A stretch of DNA of 64,000 nucleotides. Origin: Flavobacterium sp. GTDB lineage: Bacteria; Bacteroidota; Bacteroidia; Flavobacteriales; Flavobacteriaceae. The position numbers were made by a program, and so were the translations under genes. The first letter of the stretch is position 1. Every line of letters begins with the position of its first letter. Positions 44,111-53,287 of the stretch are shown here, piece after piece. Location of the stretch: the NCBI RefSeq assembly GCF_004295795.1, contig NZ_SEBR01000016.1:1-64000 (forward strand), in the 5' to 3' direction. A model generated the notes under the pieces. The model saw only the letters and a program-made list of their open reading frames with translations, made no database searches and was not told the DNA's origin.

Positions 44111-44505
44111 TGGAATCGCCGGGAATCGAACCCGGGTCCAAACAAGCAATCAATGGGCTTTCTACACGTTTATTTCCCGAATGGATTTTCGATGTTGCGC
44201 TTGGCCAGGAAACAGCCACGAAACACTTAGCTCTTTAAATTTCGACAGTCTCGCAGAGCAAAAGACAATCTAGGTTTATTTTTACGGTTCTCCTTGACGG
44301 AACGCCACAAACCAGGGCTTTCCAGGAGAATTCAGCCTCCCTACCTTGTAGGGACGTGGATTAATCTTACTTTATTCAGATTAAGCAGCCAAAGCGTAGT
44401 TATTCTCGCCGTGTAAAAGTGTTGCAGCTCGGGATTAACGTGAATTGCTGCCTTCACGACGTGCTTACCGATCAATTGGTCTTGCTGTCAAAACCAGTCG
44501 ACCCC
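44111..44505 (-). ncRNA. ssrA: Transfer-messenger RNA (tmRNA)
   Basis: On the minus strand the 5' end GGGGTCGACTGG pairs with 3' CGATTCC (7-bp acceptor stem with two G-T pairs). The T-arm reads GGTTCGATTCCCGGC near the end. CCA is not encoded. The tag reading frame (44381-44410, minus) is GGC GAG AAT AAC TAC GCT TTG GCT GCT TAA, giving the proteolysis tag GENNYALAA. tmRNA with SmpB rescues stalled ribosomes. The length of 395 nt is normal. Confidence 0.96.
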
Positions 44506-44514
44506 AATAATCTG

Positions 44515-44522
44515 CAAAATTA
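44515..44522 (-). promoter_or_regulatory. -7 element of the ssrA promoter
   Basis: TAATTTTG on the minus strand, with its last base 10 bp from the predicted tmRNA 5' end, fits TAnnTTTG. The upstream part is an A+T-rich TTAGCTAATA-type repeat (44520-44565). Confidence 0.6.
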
Positions 44523-44616
44523 ATAATTATTAATTAATAGTTATTAGCTAATAGCTAATAATTTGGATTTGGGCGTGCCGGCGGCTTGAAAATCCTGTGT
44601 AACCGAACCTATAAAG

Positions 44617-44706
44617 AAGCCGCCGTCGGGCTGGGCGGCACTCGCTTTTGTCCAGCTTTTGAGGCTGGCCAAAGAGCTTAGACAAAGCCACCATCCCTCA
44701 CGCATT
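44617..44706 (+). repeat. Dispersed repeat family 2, copy 2
   Basis: This is collinear with 1370-1456: GCCGCCGTCGGGCT, then CACTCGCTTTTGTCCAGC, a CCAGC/GCTGG hairpin, and GAGCTTAGACAAAG. The centre differs (CTGGGCGGC instead of CTGCAGC). It lies in the 337-bp gap between ssrA and a T9SS protein gene that otherwise holds only A+T-rich sequence. Confidence 0.7.
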
Positions 44707-44810
44707 CGGCAAGACTGAAAGTCCGTTCGGACATTGAAAATCTTTTGGAACGACGAATTCCAAGAATATGTTTGGTAGGCGAAGGTCGGGTTGACGACTG
44801 TAAAAGCAAA

Positions 44811-44842
44811 AAAAATCCGGAGGTTCGACTCCGGATTTTTTA
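44811..44842 (-). terminator. Terminator of the FG-GAP protein gene
   Basis: The 12-bp perfect stem AAAAATCCGGAG/CTCCGGATTTTT has a 6-nt loop, with a T-run on the minus strand immediately after the stop. Confidence 0.88.
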
Positions 44843-47299
44843 TTATTTCTTGATGAATTTTTGACTGAAGGTTTTTCCGTCCGATGTTCTTATCAACACG
44901 ACATAAGTTCCGGGCGTCAAGTCTCGCACCGAAAGCGTCTGTTGTTCCAACGTTGGGCTTGCGACTGTTCTTCCGAGCAAATCGAAAATCCTGATAAAGT
45001 TGATGTTTTCCACTCCTTCTCCGCTGATGTTCAATATGTCTTGTGTAGGATTCGGATACATCGTAAACACATTCGACTGATTTTGGTTAACTGCCAAAGT
45101 CGAGCCTTCGACCACGTTCAAAGCTGTATTTGTCGGTGGATTCTGGACGACGTCGACCGTTCCAGACGGCCATCTGATGATGACCTGCGTGATCGCCGTA
45201 GCTTGTCCCAAACCGAAATGCGCGTTCAACGTACTCATGTAGCCGAAACCTTCGCCGCTGCGAATATCGCGGATCTGTTTTCCCCAAGCGCCGTAGATCT
45301 CAACCCTCGCTCCTATTCCCTGCTTGTTGCTTTGCACGCCTTGCAGCGTGATTTTTGTCCAGTTGTTGCCGTTTGGAACCGCATAACGTATCGTGTTCCC
45401 GTTTTGGATATCGAGAAAGCCGTCTCCGTTCAGATCGCCAACCGCGCCAACGCCCAATCCCGAGTAAATCGATGGAAGAAACGAACTGTCGTGTTGGTTG
45501 AACATGATTCGGTTGCCGCCGCCCATTACGTCCACGAAACCGTCGTTGTCAAAATCGTAGGCGATGTAGTCGCGACCGGTTGGCGAACCGGCTGCGTAGC
45601 CCGAAGCAAGCGTGATATTCGTGAACATGTCCGGTGCTCCGCTTCCTAGTTCGTTTCTGTAAAGACGCGTCGGGGAACCGCCGTTCGATCCTACGAGAAT
45701 GTCCATGTCACCGTCGTTGTCGAAATCGGCTACGGCCGAAGACCAAGATGAAACCGGCGTGAAGTTGAGTCCGGAAACCGAAGACACATCGGTGAAAACA
45801 CCATTTCCGTTGTTCTTGCGCAATTGGCAAGGCGGACCGGAACATTTCGAGATGAACAAATCGACCAATCCGTCGTTGTTGTAATCGGTCCAGATCGTGG
45901 CGTAATTTCCGCCTCCTTGTCCGTAAGAGTTTGTTCCGCTAACTTGTCCGAAGGTCAGATTTCCCGTTCCGTCGTTCATGTAATAGCAGTTGTCGTCTAC
46001 GTCGTGGCATGAGAACGCGTCGAGATTTCCGTCGGCATTAAGGTCGACGAAATTGGTGCGTTGGCAGAAAATGTATTGTCCAGGCGTGACATTCGTATAA
46101 GCAGTTCCCGTGTTGTTCGATCTCCAGAAAGTCAGGCCAGATCCGGCTCCGAGAAGCAAATCGGTATAACCGTCCTTGTTGTAATCGCCGGCCGCAATGC
46201 TCCAACTTGGCATCATGCTGTTTCCTGTGATCGGAAAATCAGTGTAGGTCAAAGCGCCCGCATTTCCCTGATAGTGGATCCTGAGATTGTTTTGGCTGAC
46301 GCCCGCGATGTCATCTTTGCCGTCTCCGTTCATATCGACGATACACATATTGTAACCGCTGTTTACGGTAGCAATTGGCGTGGCGACATATTGCACCGGA
46401 TACACGATTTCCTGTTGGATGATCTGGAAGTCGAAACCGACGGCGCTTTTTTTGTTGTCCCAAACGATATAATAAGTCGTTCCGCCTGTGACTGTAAATG
46501 TCTTTTTCGACAGAAATGAATTGGTATTTCCGGAGTTGCACGTCAAGATTCCCGAATCGTCGTCAGAAGTCACGCAGGTCAAAGTTCCCGTGCATGATCC
46601 CGTGTAAACACTGAAGTTCGTGTCTTTGCAAAGGTTTTGCGATAGATCGGAAGTCACCGTGACATTTGCATCGGCACTTGGAATGAATTTGTACCACTTG
46701 GCCAAAGTCGCAGTCGAACAAGTGGTGTTGATGTTGGTTCCATCGATCGCATTTACAGTGTAAGTTCCCGGCGTGACTGTCGTCGCAGTAATGCACGGAC
46801 TTGGCACGTAAGGCGCTTCGGTGAGCTGGAAATCGAATCCTGTCGACATCCATCGGTTGTCCCACGAAATATAATAAGTCGTTCCGGCTGCGACATCGAA
46901 TGTCTTTTTCGACAAAAATGAACTTGTGTTGCCCGAATTGCACTGAATCACGCCCGCATCGTCATCATAAGCGAAGCAAGTCAAACCTGCGCACGTTCCG
47001 GTGTAGATCGCCAGATAAGTGTCTTTGCAGATGTTTTGTTGCAAATCTGAAGTTACAGTAACGGTGTAATTGGCCGTTGGCGTGTATTTGTACCACTTGG
47101 CGGCGTTGGCATTGTTGCTGTTCGTGCACATCGAGCCGGTGTTGATCGTTCCGTTTACGGCATCGACCGTGTAAGTTCCCGGGCCGATCGCGACTGCCGT
47201 GGCACACGAATTTTGCGCAAATGCGGGCAAAGTGATACAACACAATAAGAACGTCCCAACCCAAAAGGACGCCTTGATTTTAGTAGTTTTCCAATCCAT
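44843..47299 (-). CDS. Secreted FG-GAP/UnbV repeat protein with T9SS sorting domain
   Basis: The 818-aa product has a signal peptide to about residue 28, then two similar domains of about 130 aa (CATAVAIGPGTYTVDAV and CITATTVTPGTYTVNAI; both with AKWYKY/FxP and SFLSKKTF). About 340 residues of FG-GAP/VCBS repeats with Ca-binding-type loops follow (DMNGDGKDD, DLNADGNLD, DFDNDGDMD, DLNGDGFLD). Then come an ASPIC/UnbV domain (GIGARVEIYG; IRWPSGTVD) and a T9SS tail (YPNPTQDILNISGEG, ending SQKFIKK). It is probably an adhesive or binding surface protein. It is the second gene after the cytochrome-like lipoprotein. Confidence 0.87.
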   Translation of the reverse strand: MDWKTTKIKASFWVGTFLLCCITLPAFAQNSCATAVAIGPGTYTVDAVNGTINTGSMCTNSNNANAAKWYKYTPTANYTVTVTSDLQQNICKDTYLAIYTGTCAGLTCFAYDDDAGVIQCNSGNTSSFLSKKTFDVAAGTTYYISWDNRWMSTGFDFQLTEAPYVPSPCITATTVTPGTYTVNAIDGTNINTTCSTATLAKWYKFIPSADANVTVTSDLSQNLCKDTNFSVYTGSCTGTLTCVTSDDDSGILTCNSGNTNSFLSKKTFTVTGGTTYYIVWDNKKSAVGFDFQIIQQEIVYPVQYVATPIATVNSGYNMCIVDMNGDGKDDIAGVSQNNLRIHYQGNAGALTYTDFPITGNSMMPSWSIAAGDYNKDGYTDLLLGAGSGLTFWRSNNTGTAYTNVTPGQYIFCQRTNFVDLNADGNLDAFSCHDVDDNCYYMNDGTGNLTFGQVSGTNSYGQGGGNYATIWTDYNNDGLVDLFISKCSGPPCQLRKNNGNGVFTDVSSVSGLNFTPVSSWSSAVADFDNDGDMDILVGSNGGSPTRLYRNELGSGAPDMFTNITLASGYAAGSPTGRDYIAYDFDNDGFVDVMGGGNRIMFNQHDSSFLPSIYSGLGVGAVGDLNGDGFLDIQNGNTIRYAVPNGNNWTKITLQGVQSNKQGIGARVEIYGAWGKQIRDIRSGEGFGYMSTLNAHFGLGQATAITQVIIRWPSGTVDVVQNPPTNTALNVVEGSTLAVNQNQSNVFTMYPNPTQDILNISGEGVENINFIRIFDLLGRTVASPTLEQQTLSVRDLTPGTYVVLIRTSDGKTFSQKFIKK

Positions 47300-47328
47300 C
47301 AGTTGTTTTTTGTTTAGTTAATATGTGA

Positions 47329-48474
47329 TTATTCGCAATTTTCGAGAGAATTGATCCAGGCTTCGATCAGCGAGACGCCTTCCACATGCAATACCGTTCT
47401 TCCGTGAAGCGGCATCCTGAAAGCCTCGTTTGTGGTATTGACGCGGTAAAAAAGCATGGATTCTTCGGGCTTTCTGCCAGAAACGATTTTGTTTAGTTCC
47501 GGCGGAAAATCCTGCATGTCCATAGTGTTCACGCAAACGCCCATATTTGCCAATCCGTTTGTACCACCGGTTTCGTGGTACGCAAAACGCATCGGGCGAT
47601 AGTCGCAATGGCGGTCGTTCATGTGGCAATGCGAGCAGTTGGAATCGAAGTAAGAACGCACTCTCAATTCCAAAGATTTGCTTGGATCGTTGTAATCGAC
47701 CACGGAATTTTCCTGTGTCGGAGGCGTGAAATCTGCATCGAGATAACCCGCTTCGACCCATTTGGCGAGCTGGTTTTTCGTTTCGTTCCCATAATTGTAA
47801 TCGAAGTTCAGATTTTGCGGTTTGATGCCGATCGGGATATGCTGCACATTGCTTCCGTTCTCTGAATTTTGGGATTTATGGCATACGATGCACTGGCTCA
47901 AATTCGGGATTTTGTAATCGGCTTGGTGAGTCGTGCCGTTCTCAACCCATTCAACGTGTGTGAAACTGCCTTGCATGTCGTAAAATGCTTCGGTTTGTTC
48001 GTCGTTCCACACGTAATTGGCGAAAATCCATCCGTCGGACTTTTTGATCATCAGTCGGGTTTCTATGATCCTCGTACTTCCTGGCACGGAAACATTCTGC
48101 ACGTTCTCGTAGTAAAATGTCTTGATCAGCACCGCGCCCGTCGGCAGTTCTAAAACCGAACCGTCGGTGTTGTAAGTAGCTTTTGTTCCTTCGGGCATCC
48201 ATACGAAACGCTTCTTGTGGGCATAATCGGTGAACAGACTCGACGATGGTGCATAGGGCAAAACACCGAGTGAAGGCGTCTGGGTTTTCATGTCGGATCC
48301 AAAAAAGTGGTAGTCGGACAATTTTTGATACGGAACCTGAGTCAAATCGACAACCACAGGCGAAACCGGATCAGGCTCGACATAGCCGTCATCGTCGTCA
48401 GAACGCGAGCACGAAAAGATAAAGAAAACAAACAGAAACGCGGTGAATGAAACAGAAGCGTAGAATTTTCTCAT
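47329..48474 (-). CDS. SO2930-like diheme c-type cytochrome lipoprotein
   Basis: The 381-aa product from the ATG at 48474 has a lipoprotein signal (FLFVFFIFSC) and a DDDDG linker. Two heme-binding CxxCH motifs are present, CIVCH (about 221) and CSHCH (about 293), in a long domain with YHFFGSDMKTQTPS and KRFVWMPEGTKA, typical of the SO2930-type family. Electron transfer at the cell surface or periplasm is inferred. It lies 29 bp ahead of the FG-GAP protein gene, so the two form an operon. Confidence 0.82.
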   Translation of the reverse strand: MRKFYASVSFTAFLFVFFIFSCSRSDDDDGYVEPDPVSPVVVDLTQVPYQKLSDYHFFGSDMKTQTPSLGVLPYAPSSSLFTDYAHKKRFVWMPEGTKATYNTDGSVLELPTGAVLIKTFYYENVQNVSVPGSTRIIETRLMIKKSDGWIFANYVWNDEQTEAFYDMQGSFTHVEWVENGTTHQADYKIPNLSQCIVCHKSQNSENGSNVQHIPIGIKPQNLNFDYNYGNETKNQLAKWVEAGYLDADFTPPTQENSVVDYNDPSKSLELRVRSYFDSNCSHCHMNDRHCDYRPMRFAYHETGGTNGLANMGVCVNTMDMQDFPPELNKIVSGRKPEESMLFYRVNTTNEAFRMPLHGRTVLHVEGVSLIEAWINSLENCE

Positions 48475-48676
48475 AAAATTCAGGAATATCCTTATAAAAA
48501 TATCTAAAAAACACAACCGAAAGTATTTCAGCGTGTTAAAATTAGAATTTGCGCGACACGACTGAGTATTTGGACGGGCGGAAGTACCGAAGTTATCGGT
48601 TTGACCATTTGAAATCGTTCGATAAAAAATCTGATATTTACTTTTCGGATAGTTTCCGTAAGCTAAATAACAGAAA

Positions 48677-49861
48677 ATGACAACAAGACAATTACTGGTG
48701 ATCGCGTTTTTGGCCGCAATCGGAATCGCATCGGCACAAAAGAAACTCGACAAAAAAATCGACGACGCACTCTCGCAAGCCCAAAGCCAATACAGTTTTC
48801 TGAGCACGAAGGTTTCGGTAGGAAAATATCCAAAGACCTTCGTGAAAGGCAAACTCGAAACAAGCGATTCAGGTTGGTGGTGCAGCGGATTTTATCCCGG
48901 AACCTTGCTATATCTCGACGAATGGAAAGCGAATCCGAAGCTAAAATCGGAGGCGCAAAAAGTACTTGTTGACCTGAAGCGGGAGCAATTCAACAAAACC
49001 ACGCACGATTTGGGTTTCATGATGTACTGCAGTTTTGGGAACGCCGAGCGCCAAAATCCGAAAAAGGAATACGAGGAAATCCTCATGAACAGTGCCAAGT
49101 CACTGATTTCGCGATTCAATGAAAAAGCGGGTTGTATCAAATCTTGGGATCCGGCGCCGTGGAATCGGGCAAATGCCGACGAAATGCCCGTGATAATCGA
49201 CAATATGATGAACCTCGAATTGTTGTTTTGGGCTACGAAACACAGCGGCGACAGCATTTATTACAAAATTGCCAAACGACACGCCGATACAACAATAAAA
49301 AACCACTTCAGACCCGACTACAGCTCGTATCACGTGGTCATTTACGGAATCCAGGACGGAAAAGTCAGAAAACAGATCACCAATCAAGGTGCCGGAGATT
49401 ATTCGGCTTGGGCTCGCGGACAGGCTTGGGGTTTGTATGGCTACACTTTGATGTATCGCGAAACCAAAGAAAAAAAGTACCTCGACCACGCCCAAAAAAT
49501 TGCAAATTTCATATTGACAAATAAGAACTTACCAAAAGATCTTATTCCGTATTGGGATTTCGACACGGCTGAAATTCCGAATGCTTTGCGCGATTCTTCG
49601 GCCGGCGCGATCATTGCCTCTGCGCTTTTTGAACTTTCCAAATATTCCGACGAAGGGAAATCCAAGACCTATTTCTACGCTGCCGAACAAATGCTATCCG
49701 CGCTAATGACTCCAAAGTACCTGGCCAAAACCGGTGAAAATGGCGGCTTTTTGCTCAAACACGGCGTTGGGAACATGCCTGCTGCAACAGAAATCGACAC
49801 GCCTTTGAGCTATGGGGATTATTATTTCGTGGAAGCTTGTTTGCGCTACAAAACTTTTTGA
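48677..49861 (+). CDS. GH88 unsaturated glucuronyl hydrolase-like enzyme
   Basis: The 394-aa product has a signal peptide (LAAIGIASAQ) and an alpha/alpha-barrel typical of GH88. Visible are DSGWWCSGFYPGTLLYL, THDLGFMMYCSF (first catalytic-region Asp), VIIDNMMNLELLFWA (second Asp) and GQAWGLYGYTLMYRET. GH88 enzymes remove unsaturated uronic acid from oligosaccharides made by lyases. It belongs to a carbohydrate cluster with GH5, GH3 and CE2, but no lyase gene is in the window. Confidence 0.87.
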   Translation: MTTRQLLVIAFLAAIGIASAQKKLDKKIDDALSQAQSQYSFLSTKVSVGKYPKTFVKGKLETSDSGWWCSGFYPGTLLYLDEWKANPKLKSEAQKVLVDLKREQFNKTTHDLGFMMYCSFGNAERQNPKKEYEEILMNSAKSLISRFNEKAGCIKSWDPAPWNRANADEMPVIIDNMMNLELLFWATKHSGDSIYYKIAKRHADTTIKNHFRPDYSSYHVVIYGIQDGKVRKQITNQGAGDYSAWARGQAWGLYGYTLMYRETKEKKYLDHAQKIANFILTNKNLPKDLIPYWDFDTAEIPNALRDSSAGAIIASALFELSKYSDEGKSKTYFYAAEQMLSALMTPKYLAKTGENGGFLLKHGVGNMPAATEIDTPLSYGDYYFVEACLRYKTF

Positions 49862-49982
49862 ATCCTGCCCCGGATTTTTTAGCCGTTCGCCGCAAATCCT
49901 TTTCAGGCAGATTGCCGACCGATGATGGCCGCGAATTCGCGAATTTCTGCACAAGCCGCTAAAATTCGCGATTTCGCGGTTG

Positions 49983-50310
49983 TTTTTTTAGCCACAAATG
50001 CACCAATCTTTATGTAATTCGTGCACTTGTGGCTAAATTTATTTCGGTCAAATAGCGAACTTATTTTTATGCAAGGGGATTCTATTCAAAGCCACGAATG
50101 CACGAATTTTAGCGGCTCGAGGCTGAAATTCGTGAATTCGCGGTTATTTTTTTGGCCACAAATCCACCAATATTTATGAAATTCGTGCATTTGTGGCCAG
50201 ATTTATTTCGGTCAAATTGCGAACTTATTTTTTATGCCAGGCGATTCTATTCAAAGCCACGAATGCACGAATTTGGCCGCTCGAGGCTGAAATTCGCGAA
50301 TTCGCGGTCA
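49983..50310. repeat. Tandem 164-bp repeat containing GCCACGAATGCACGAAT palindromes
   Basis: Two units (49983-50146 and 50147-50310) each contain an inverted repeat with arms like GGCCACAAATCCACCAAT and ATTCGTGCATTTGTGGCC, then a second imperfect one built on GCCACGAATGCACGAAT. Stems change by compensating bases (CACGAATG/CATTCGTG versus CACAAATC/CATTTGTG). Flanking 49900-49980 has degenerate pieces. No gene is in 49862-50391. Confidence 0.8.
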
Positions 50311-50391
50311 CTTTTGGACACCGATCCGCCACAAGAAATTAATAAACAAATCATTCGTATTTGCAATTCGTTGTTCAATTCGATTCGTTGT

Positions 50392-51258
50392 TTATTCTTT
50401 GAGGATCTTTACGGATGTGTTCCCGATTTCTGTGCGGATCTGAGCAACATAAAGCCCATTTGCCAAAGCCGAAAGATCAACATTTACCGACATTGCAGAC
50501 GGTTTCGAGGCGAAGAGCTTCTTGCCGGAAATGTCGAAAATCGAAATTTCGTCAACCGATGCATTCGAGGTAAACTGCAAATTCGATTTCACGGGATTCG
50601 GAGAGATCGCAAAAGTGATGCGATTTGCTGAATTTTCGACAGACAAACTGCAGTTCGGGTCGATCGCAACCAAGGTCGGAAGCGAATTTTGGCTGAAGTT
50701 CGGACAAACGCCTGGCGCGCCTGAAACGTTGTAATTTCCGGCTTCGGTCACAACCAAAATCGAATTTGTTGCGCCAGGAATAGGCGATCCGTTGTTATAC
50801 CATTGCAGATTTGTGTCATAAGGCATTCCGGCCTCGAATTGGATTGTCGCGCCTTGGCAAAGCAGCAAAGTTCCATCATTTGGATCGATCGACACTTCAT
50901 TTGGATTGAATGTTTGGATGGTAAAAATCGGCAGAAAGGCATAACTGTCGATGGCAAGCTCGTTTGAAAAATAAGTGTTAGTTCCCAAAGTCACGCGAAC
51001 GCGGATATAAGTCACGGCGTAATTGTAATCGTCGTAAGTGAAAGAACTCGATGTCGCTCCGGAAATGTCCTCAAAAGCGCCGCCTCCAAACATAAACCGA
51101 AATTGCCATTGGTAAGAGTCGTAAACCTGACTTGAAACGACTGACGCAGTTCCGTTCGAGTTTGGACAAAGTAGGACATCGCCCGCGATTGTAGGTGCCT
51201 GGGCGAAGGCGCAAAGTCCTGAAAGGGTCAAAAAGACCGAAAGTAGTGTTGTTTTCAT
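50392..51258 (-). CDS. Secreted protein with T9SS sorting domain
   Basis: The 288-aa product has a signal peptide (LTLSGLCAFAQ), an Ig-like beta domain with SYQWQFRF and NLQWYNNGSPIPGATN motifs (gliding/adhesin-type repeats), and a C-terminal T9SS domain (SPNPVKSNLQF, LANGLYVAQIRTE, VKILKE). No catalytic domain is visible. It is probably a surface or adhesin-like protein. Confidence 0.78.
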   Translation of the reverse strand: MKTTLLSVFLTLSGLCAFAQAPTIAGDVLLCPNSNGTASVVSSQVYDSYQWQFRFMFGGGAFEDISGATSSSFTYDDYNYAVTYIRVRVTLGTNTYFSNELAIDSYAFLPIFTIQTFNPNEVSIDPNDGTLLLCQGATIQFEAGMPYDTNLQWYNNGSPIPGATNSILVVTEAGNYNVSGAPGVCPNFSQNSLPTLVAIDPNCSLSVENSANRITFAISPNPVKSNLQFTSNASVDEISIFDISGKKLFASKPSAMSVNVDLSALANGLYVAQIRTEIGNTSVKILKE

Positions 51259-51429
51259 AATGCGTTGTTTTTATTAAAATTAAAGAATCCGACCAAAAAA
51301 AGCACTCAAACGAAGAAACATTACAAGATTTTTTTGAGCAATCTGAGATAGTTATGAGAATTCCGCAATCGCCAAAACGAAAAAACCGCAGCTATTGCCA
51401 CGGTTTTGCTTGTCGACTTACTTTAGAGG

Positions 51430-51627
51430 TTACAAAGCGTAAAGTTTCCCGATATCCTGGAGGCTCGCCAAACTGTCGGAATTACCTTCTGAATTGTCTG
51501 TGGAAGAAACTGTCGTCAGGATAATTGCGTCTTTGTCCTTCAACTCGTTTGCAATGTTGTTTTGTGCATGGATACAAGTACAGCTGCATCCGATGGATAG
51601 TCCCAAAAGTTTTATGATTGATTTCAT
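51430..51627 (-). CDS. Small secreted protein under a TetR-type operator
   Basis: The 65-aa product from the ATG at 51627 has a signal-like N-terminus with three cysteines (LGLSIGCSCTCIHAQ) and a short acidic mature part (NELKDKDAIILTTVSSTDN then SEGNSDSLASLQDIGKLY). A TAAATTTG -7 box (51652-51659, minus) lies 25 bp ahead. A perfect CTAAC-N3-GTTAG site sits directly upstream of that box. It may be the leader part of a lipoprotein. The function is unknown. Confidence 0.55.
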   Translation of the reverse strand: MKSIIKLLGLSIGCSCTCIHAQNNIANELKDKDAIILTTVSSTDNSEGNSDSLASLQDIGKLYAL

Positions 51628-51651
51628 GTTGTATGTGTTAGTTGATGAAGG

Positions 51652-51673
51652 CAAATTTACCTAACACCGTTAG
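51652..51673 (-). promoter_or_regulatory. Promoter with TetR-type operator for the 65-aa protein
   Basis: On the minus strand CTAACGGTGTTAG (51661-51673) abuts TAAATTTG (51652-51659), so the operator lies between the -33 and -7 elements. It is the same inverted repeat that overlaps the tetR promoter at 57741-57753. Confidence 0.6.
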
Positions 51674-51905
51674 ATAATCTAATACCATTATCATAGATAA
51701 TTCCGTTAGTTAATATCTCGAAAAACTATATATGCTGACTTTCAGATGTTTACCTTGCGTACTTTAACTTTTCTTTGACTTTTGGAAAAGCGTTTCCGCA
51801 TCTACTTTCACTTTAGCACTTTCATTTCTGAACCGAAATACGCTGAAGTCAAATCGCGTATTTTTTTCGGATTGTTACCTTTGCGACATTAACAATTTCT
51901 CAACA

Positions 51906-53243
51906 ATGATCAAATCAGGCGTCTTCGCAACTCCGATCAATCTCAGGACGAGATTTTTAACAACGACACTATTTATAACGCTGTTAGTTATGTTACTGTC
52001 GTCATCCGGATTTTCTCAAACCAGATTCGTTTCGGTGAAAGGCACGGAATTTATCCGAAACGGAAAACCTTACCACTACATCGGCGCCAATTATTGGTAC
52101 GGCGCACTTCTCGGTTCCAAAAAATACGGCGACCGCGAACGCCTCAAGCGAGAACTTGACGTGATGAAATCCAACAGAATCGACAACCTTAGAATCATGG
52201 TCGGGGCCGATGGCGGAAAATACGATTACACCGTTCCATATGCCATGCAACCCAAACAAGGCAAATATGACGAAGAAACCTTCGACGGACTCGATTTTCT
52301 CTTGTCCGAAATGGGAAAACGCGACATGGTTGCCGTGCTTTACCTGACCAACAATTGGGAATGGAGCGGCGGAATGGCGCAATATCTCGAATGGAACGGC
52401 AAGGGTGACATCCCGAATCCGAACATCAGGCCTGAAAACACGTGGCAGGTTTTTATGGATTATGTGTCCAAATTCCATAGTTGTGAACCTTGTAAAACCG
52501 CTTTGGACGCTCACATCAAAAAAGTGATCAGACGCACGAATTCATACACGAAGAAAAAATACATTGACGATCCTGCGATCATGGCCTGGCAAGTCGCCAA
52601 CGAACCACGAATATTTACTGTAGAGAACGAAGCGGCATTCACAGACTGGCTAAACAAAACGGTCGACCTCATCGATTCGCTTGACAAAAATCATCTCATT
52701 TGCACCGGAAGCGAAGGCAGTGCGGGCTCGAACGCCAACATCGACACTTTCGAAAAGACGCACAAAAACTCAAAAATCGACTATTTGACGATGCACATCT
52801 GGCCCAAAAACTGGCAATGGTATGATCACAAGGACGAGATCGGGACGCTTCCCGTGGCAATCGAGAAAGCGTCGGCTTACATAGAAAATCACGTCGCCGT
52901 GGCCGAACGCCTCAAAAAACCGATTGTCGTCGAAGAATTCGGATTGCCGAGAAAAGACGAAAGTTTGCTTCCCGAGTCAAGTTACGACAGCCGAATTGCG
53001 TTCTACACCCTGTTTTTCGACCGATTGTCCAAAAGCGTTGCGTCCAAAGAAGCGCTTGCAGGCGTTAATTTCTGGGGATTCGGAGGCGAAGGAATCGCCA
53101 GGAACGACAAAGGCAAATGGAATACGGGCGATCCGTTCACAGCCGATCCGCCTCAAGAACCGCAAGGCCTTAACACCGTATTTTCATCTGACAAAAAATT
53201 GCTTTCCATCATAAAAAACTACAATTCGCGTTTGAGGAAATGA
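51906..53243 (+). CDS. GH5 family beta-mannanase-like enzyme
   Basis: The 445-aa secreted protein has its signal end near SSSGFSQ. The GH5 (subfamily 7-like) TIM barrel has YHYIGANYWYG, acid/base motif IMAWQVANEPR (Glu about residue 230), TMHIWPKNW and nucleophile motif IVVEEFGLP (about 340). It ends with GVNFWGFGGEG. By family it cuts beta-1,4-mannans. A TACCTTTG -7 box lies at 51876-51883. Part of the CTAAC-N3-GTTAG-like motif falls into its first codons (51975-51987). Confidence 0.87.
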   Translation: MIKSGVFATPINLRTRFLTTTLFITLLVMLLSSSGFSQTRFVSVKGTEFIRNGKPYHYIGANYWYGALLGSKKYGDRERLKRELDVMKSNRIDNLRIMVGADGGKYDYTVPYAMQPKQGKYDEETFDGLDFLLSEMGKRDMVAVLYLTNNWEWSGGMAQYLEWNGKGDIPNPNIRPENTWQVFMDYVSKFHSCEPCKTALDAHIKKVIRRTNSYTKKKYIDDPAIMAWQVANEPRIFTVENEAAFTDWLNKTVDLIDSLDKNHLICTGSEGSAGSNANIDTFEKTHKNSKIDYLTMHIWPKNWQWYDHKDEIGTLPVAIEKASAYIENHVAVAERLKKPIVVEEFGLPRKDESLLPESSYDSRIAFYTLFFDRLSKSVASKEALAGVNFWGFGGEGIARNDKGKWNTGDPFTADPPQEPQGLNTVFSSDKKLLSIIKNYNSRLRK

Positions 53244-53287
53244 GCGATGTTCTTCACTTTTATTACCTTCGCCACAAATCCATTGCC

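Noticed and set aside
48475..48852. N-terminal extension of the cytochrome gene to 507 aa
   Set aside because: The extra 126 residues lie upstream of a perfect lipoprotein signal and overlap the start of the divergent GH88 gene.
49983..50310. Palindrome array as a CRISPR array
   Set aside because: The repeats are inverted, variable and long-spaced with duplicated spacers, and no cas gene is present.
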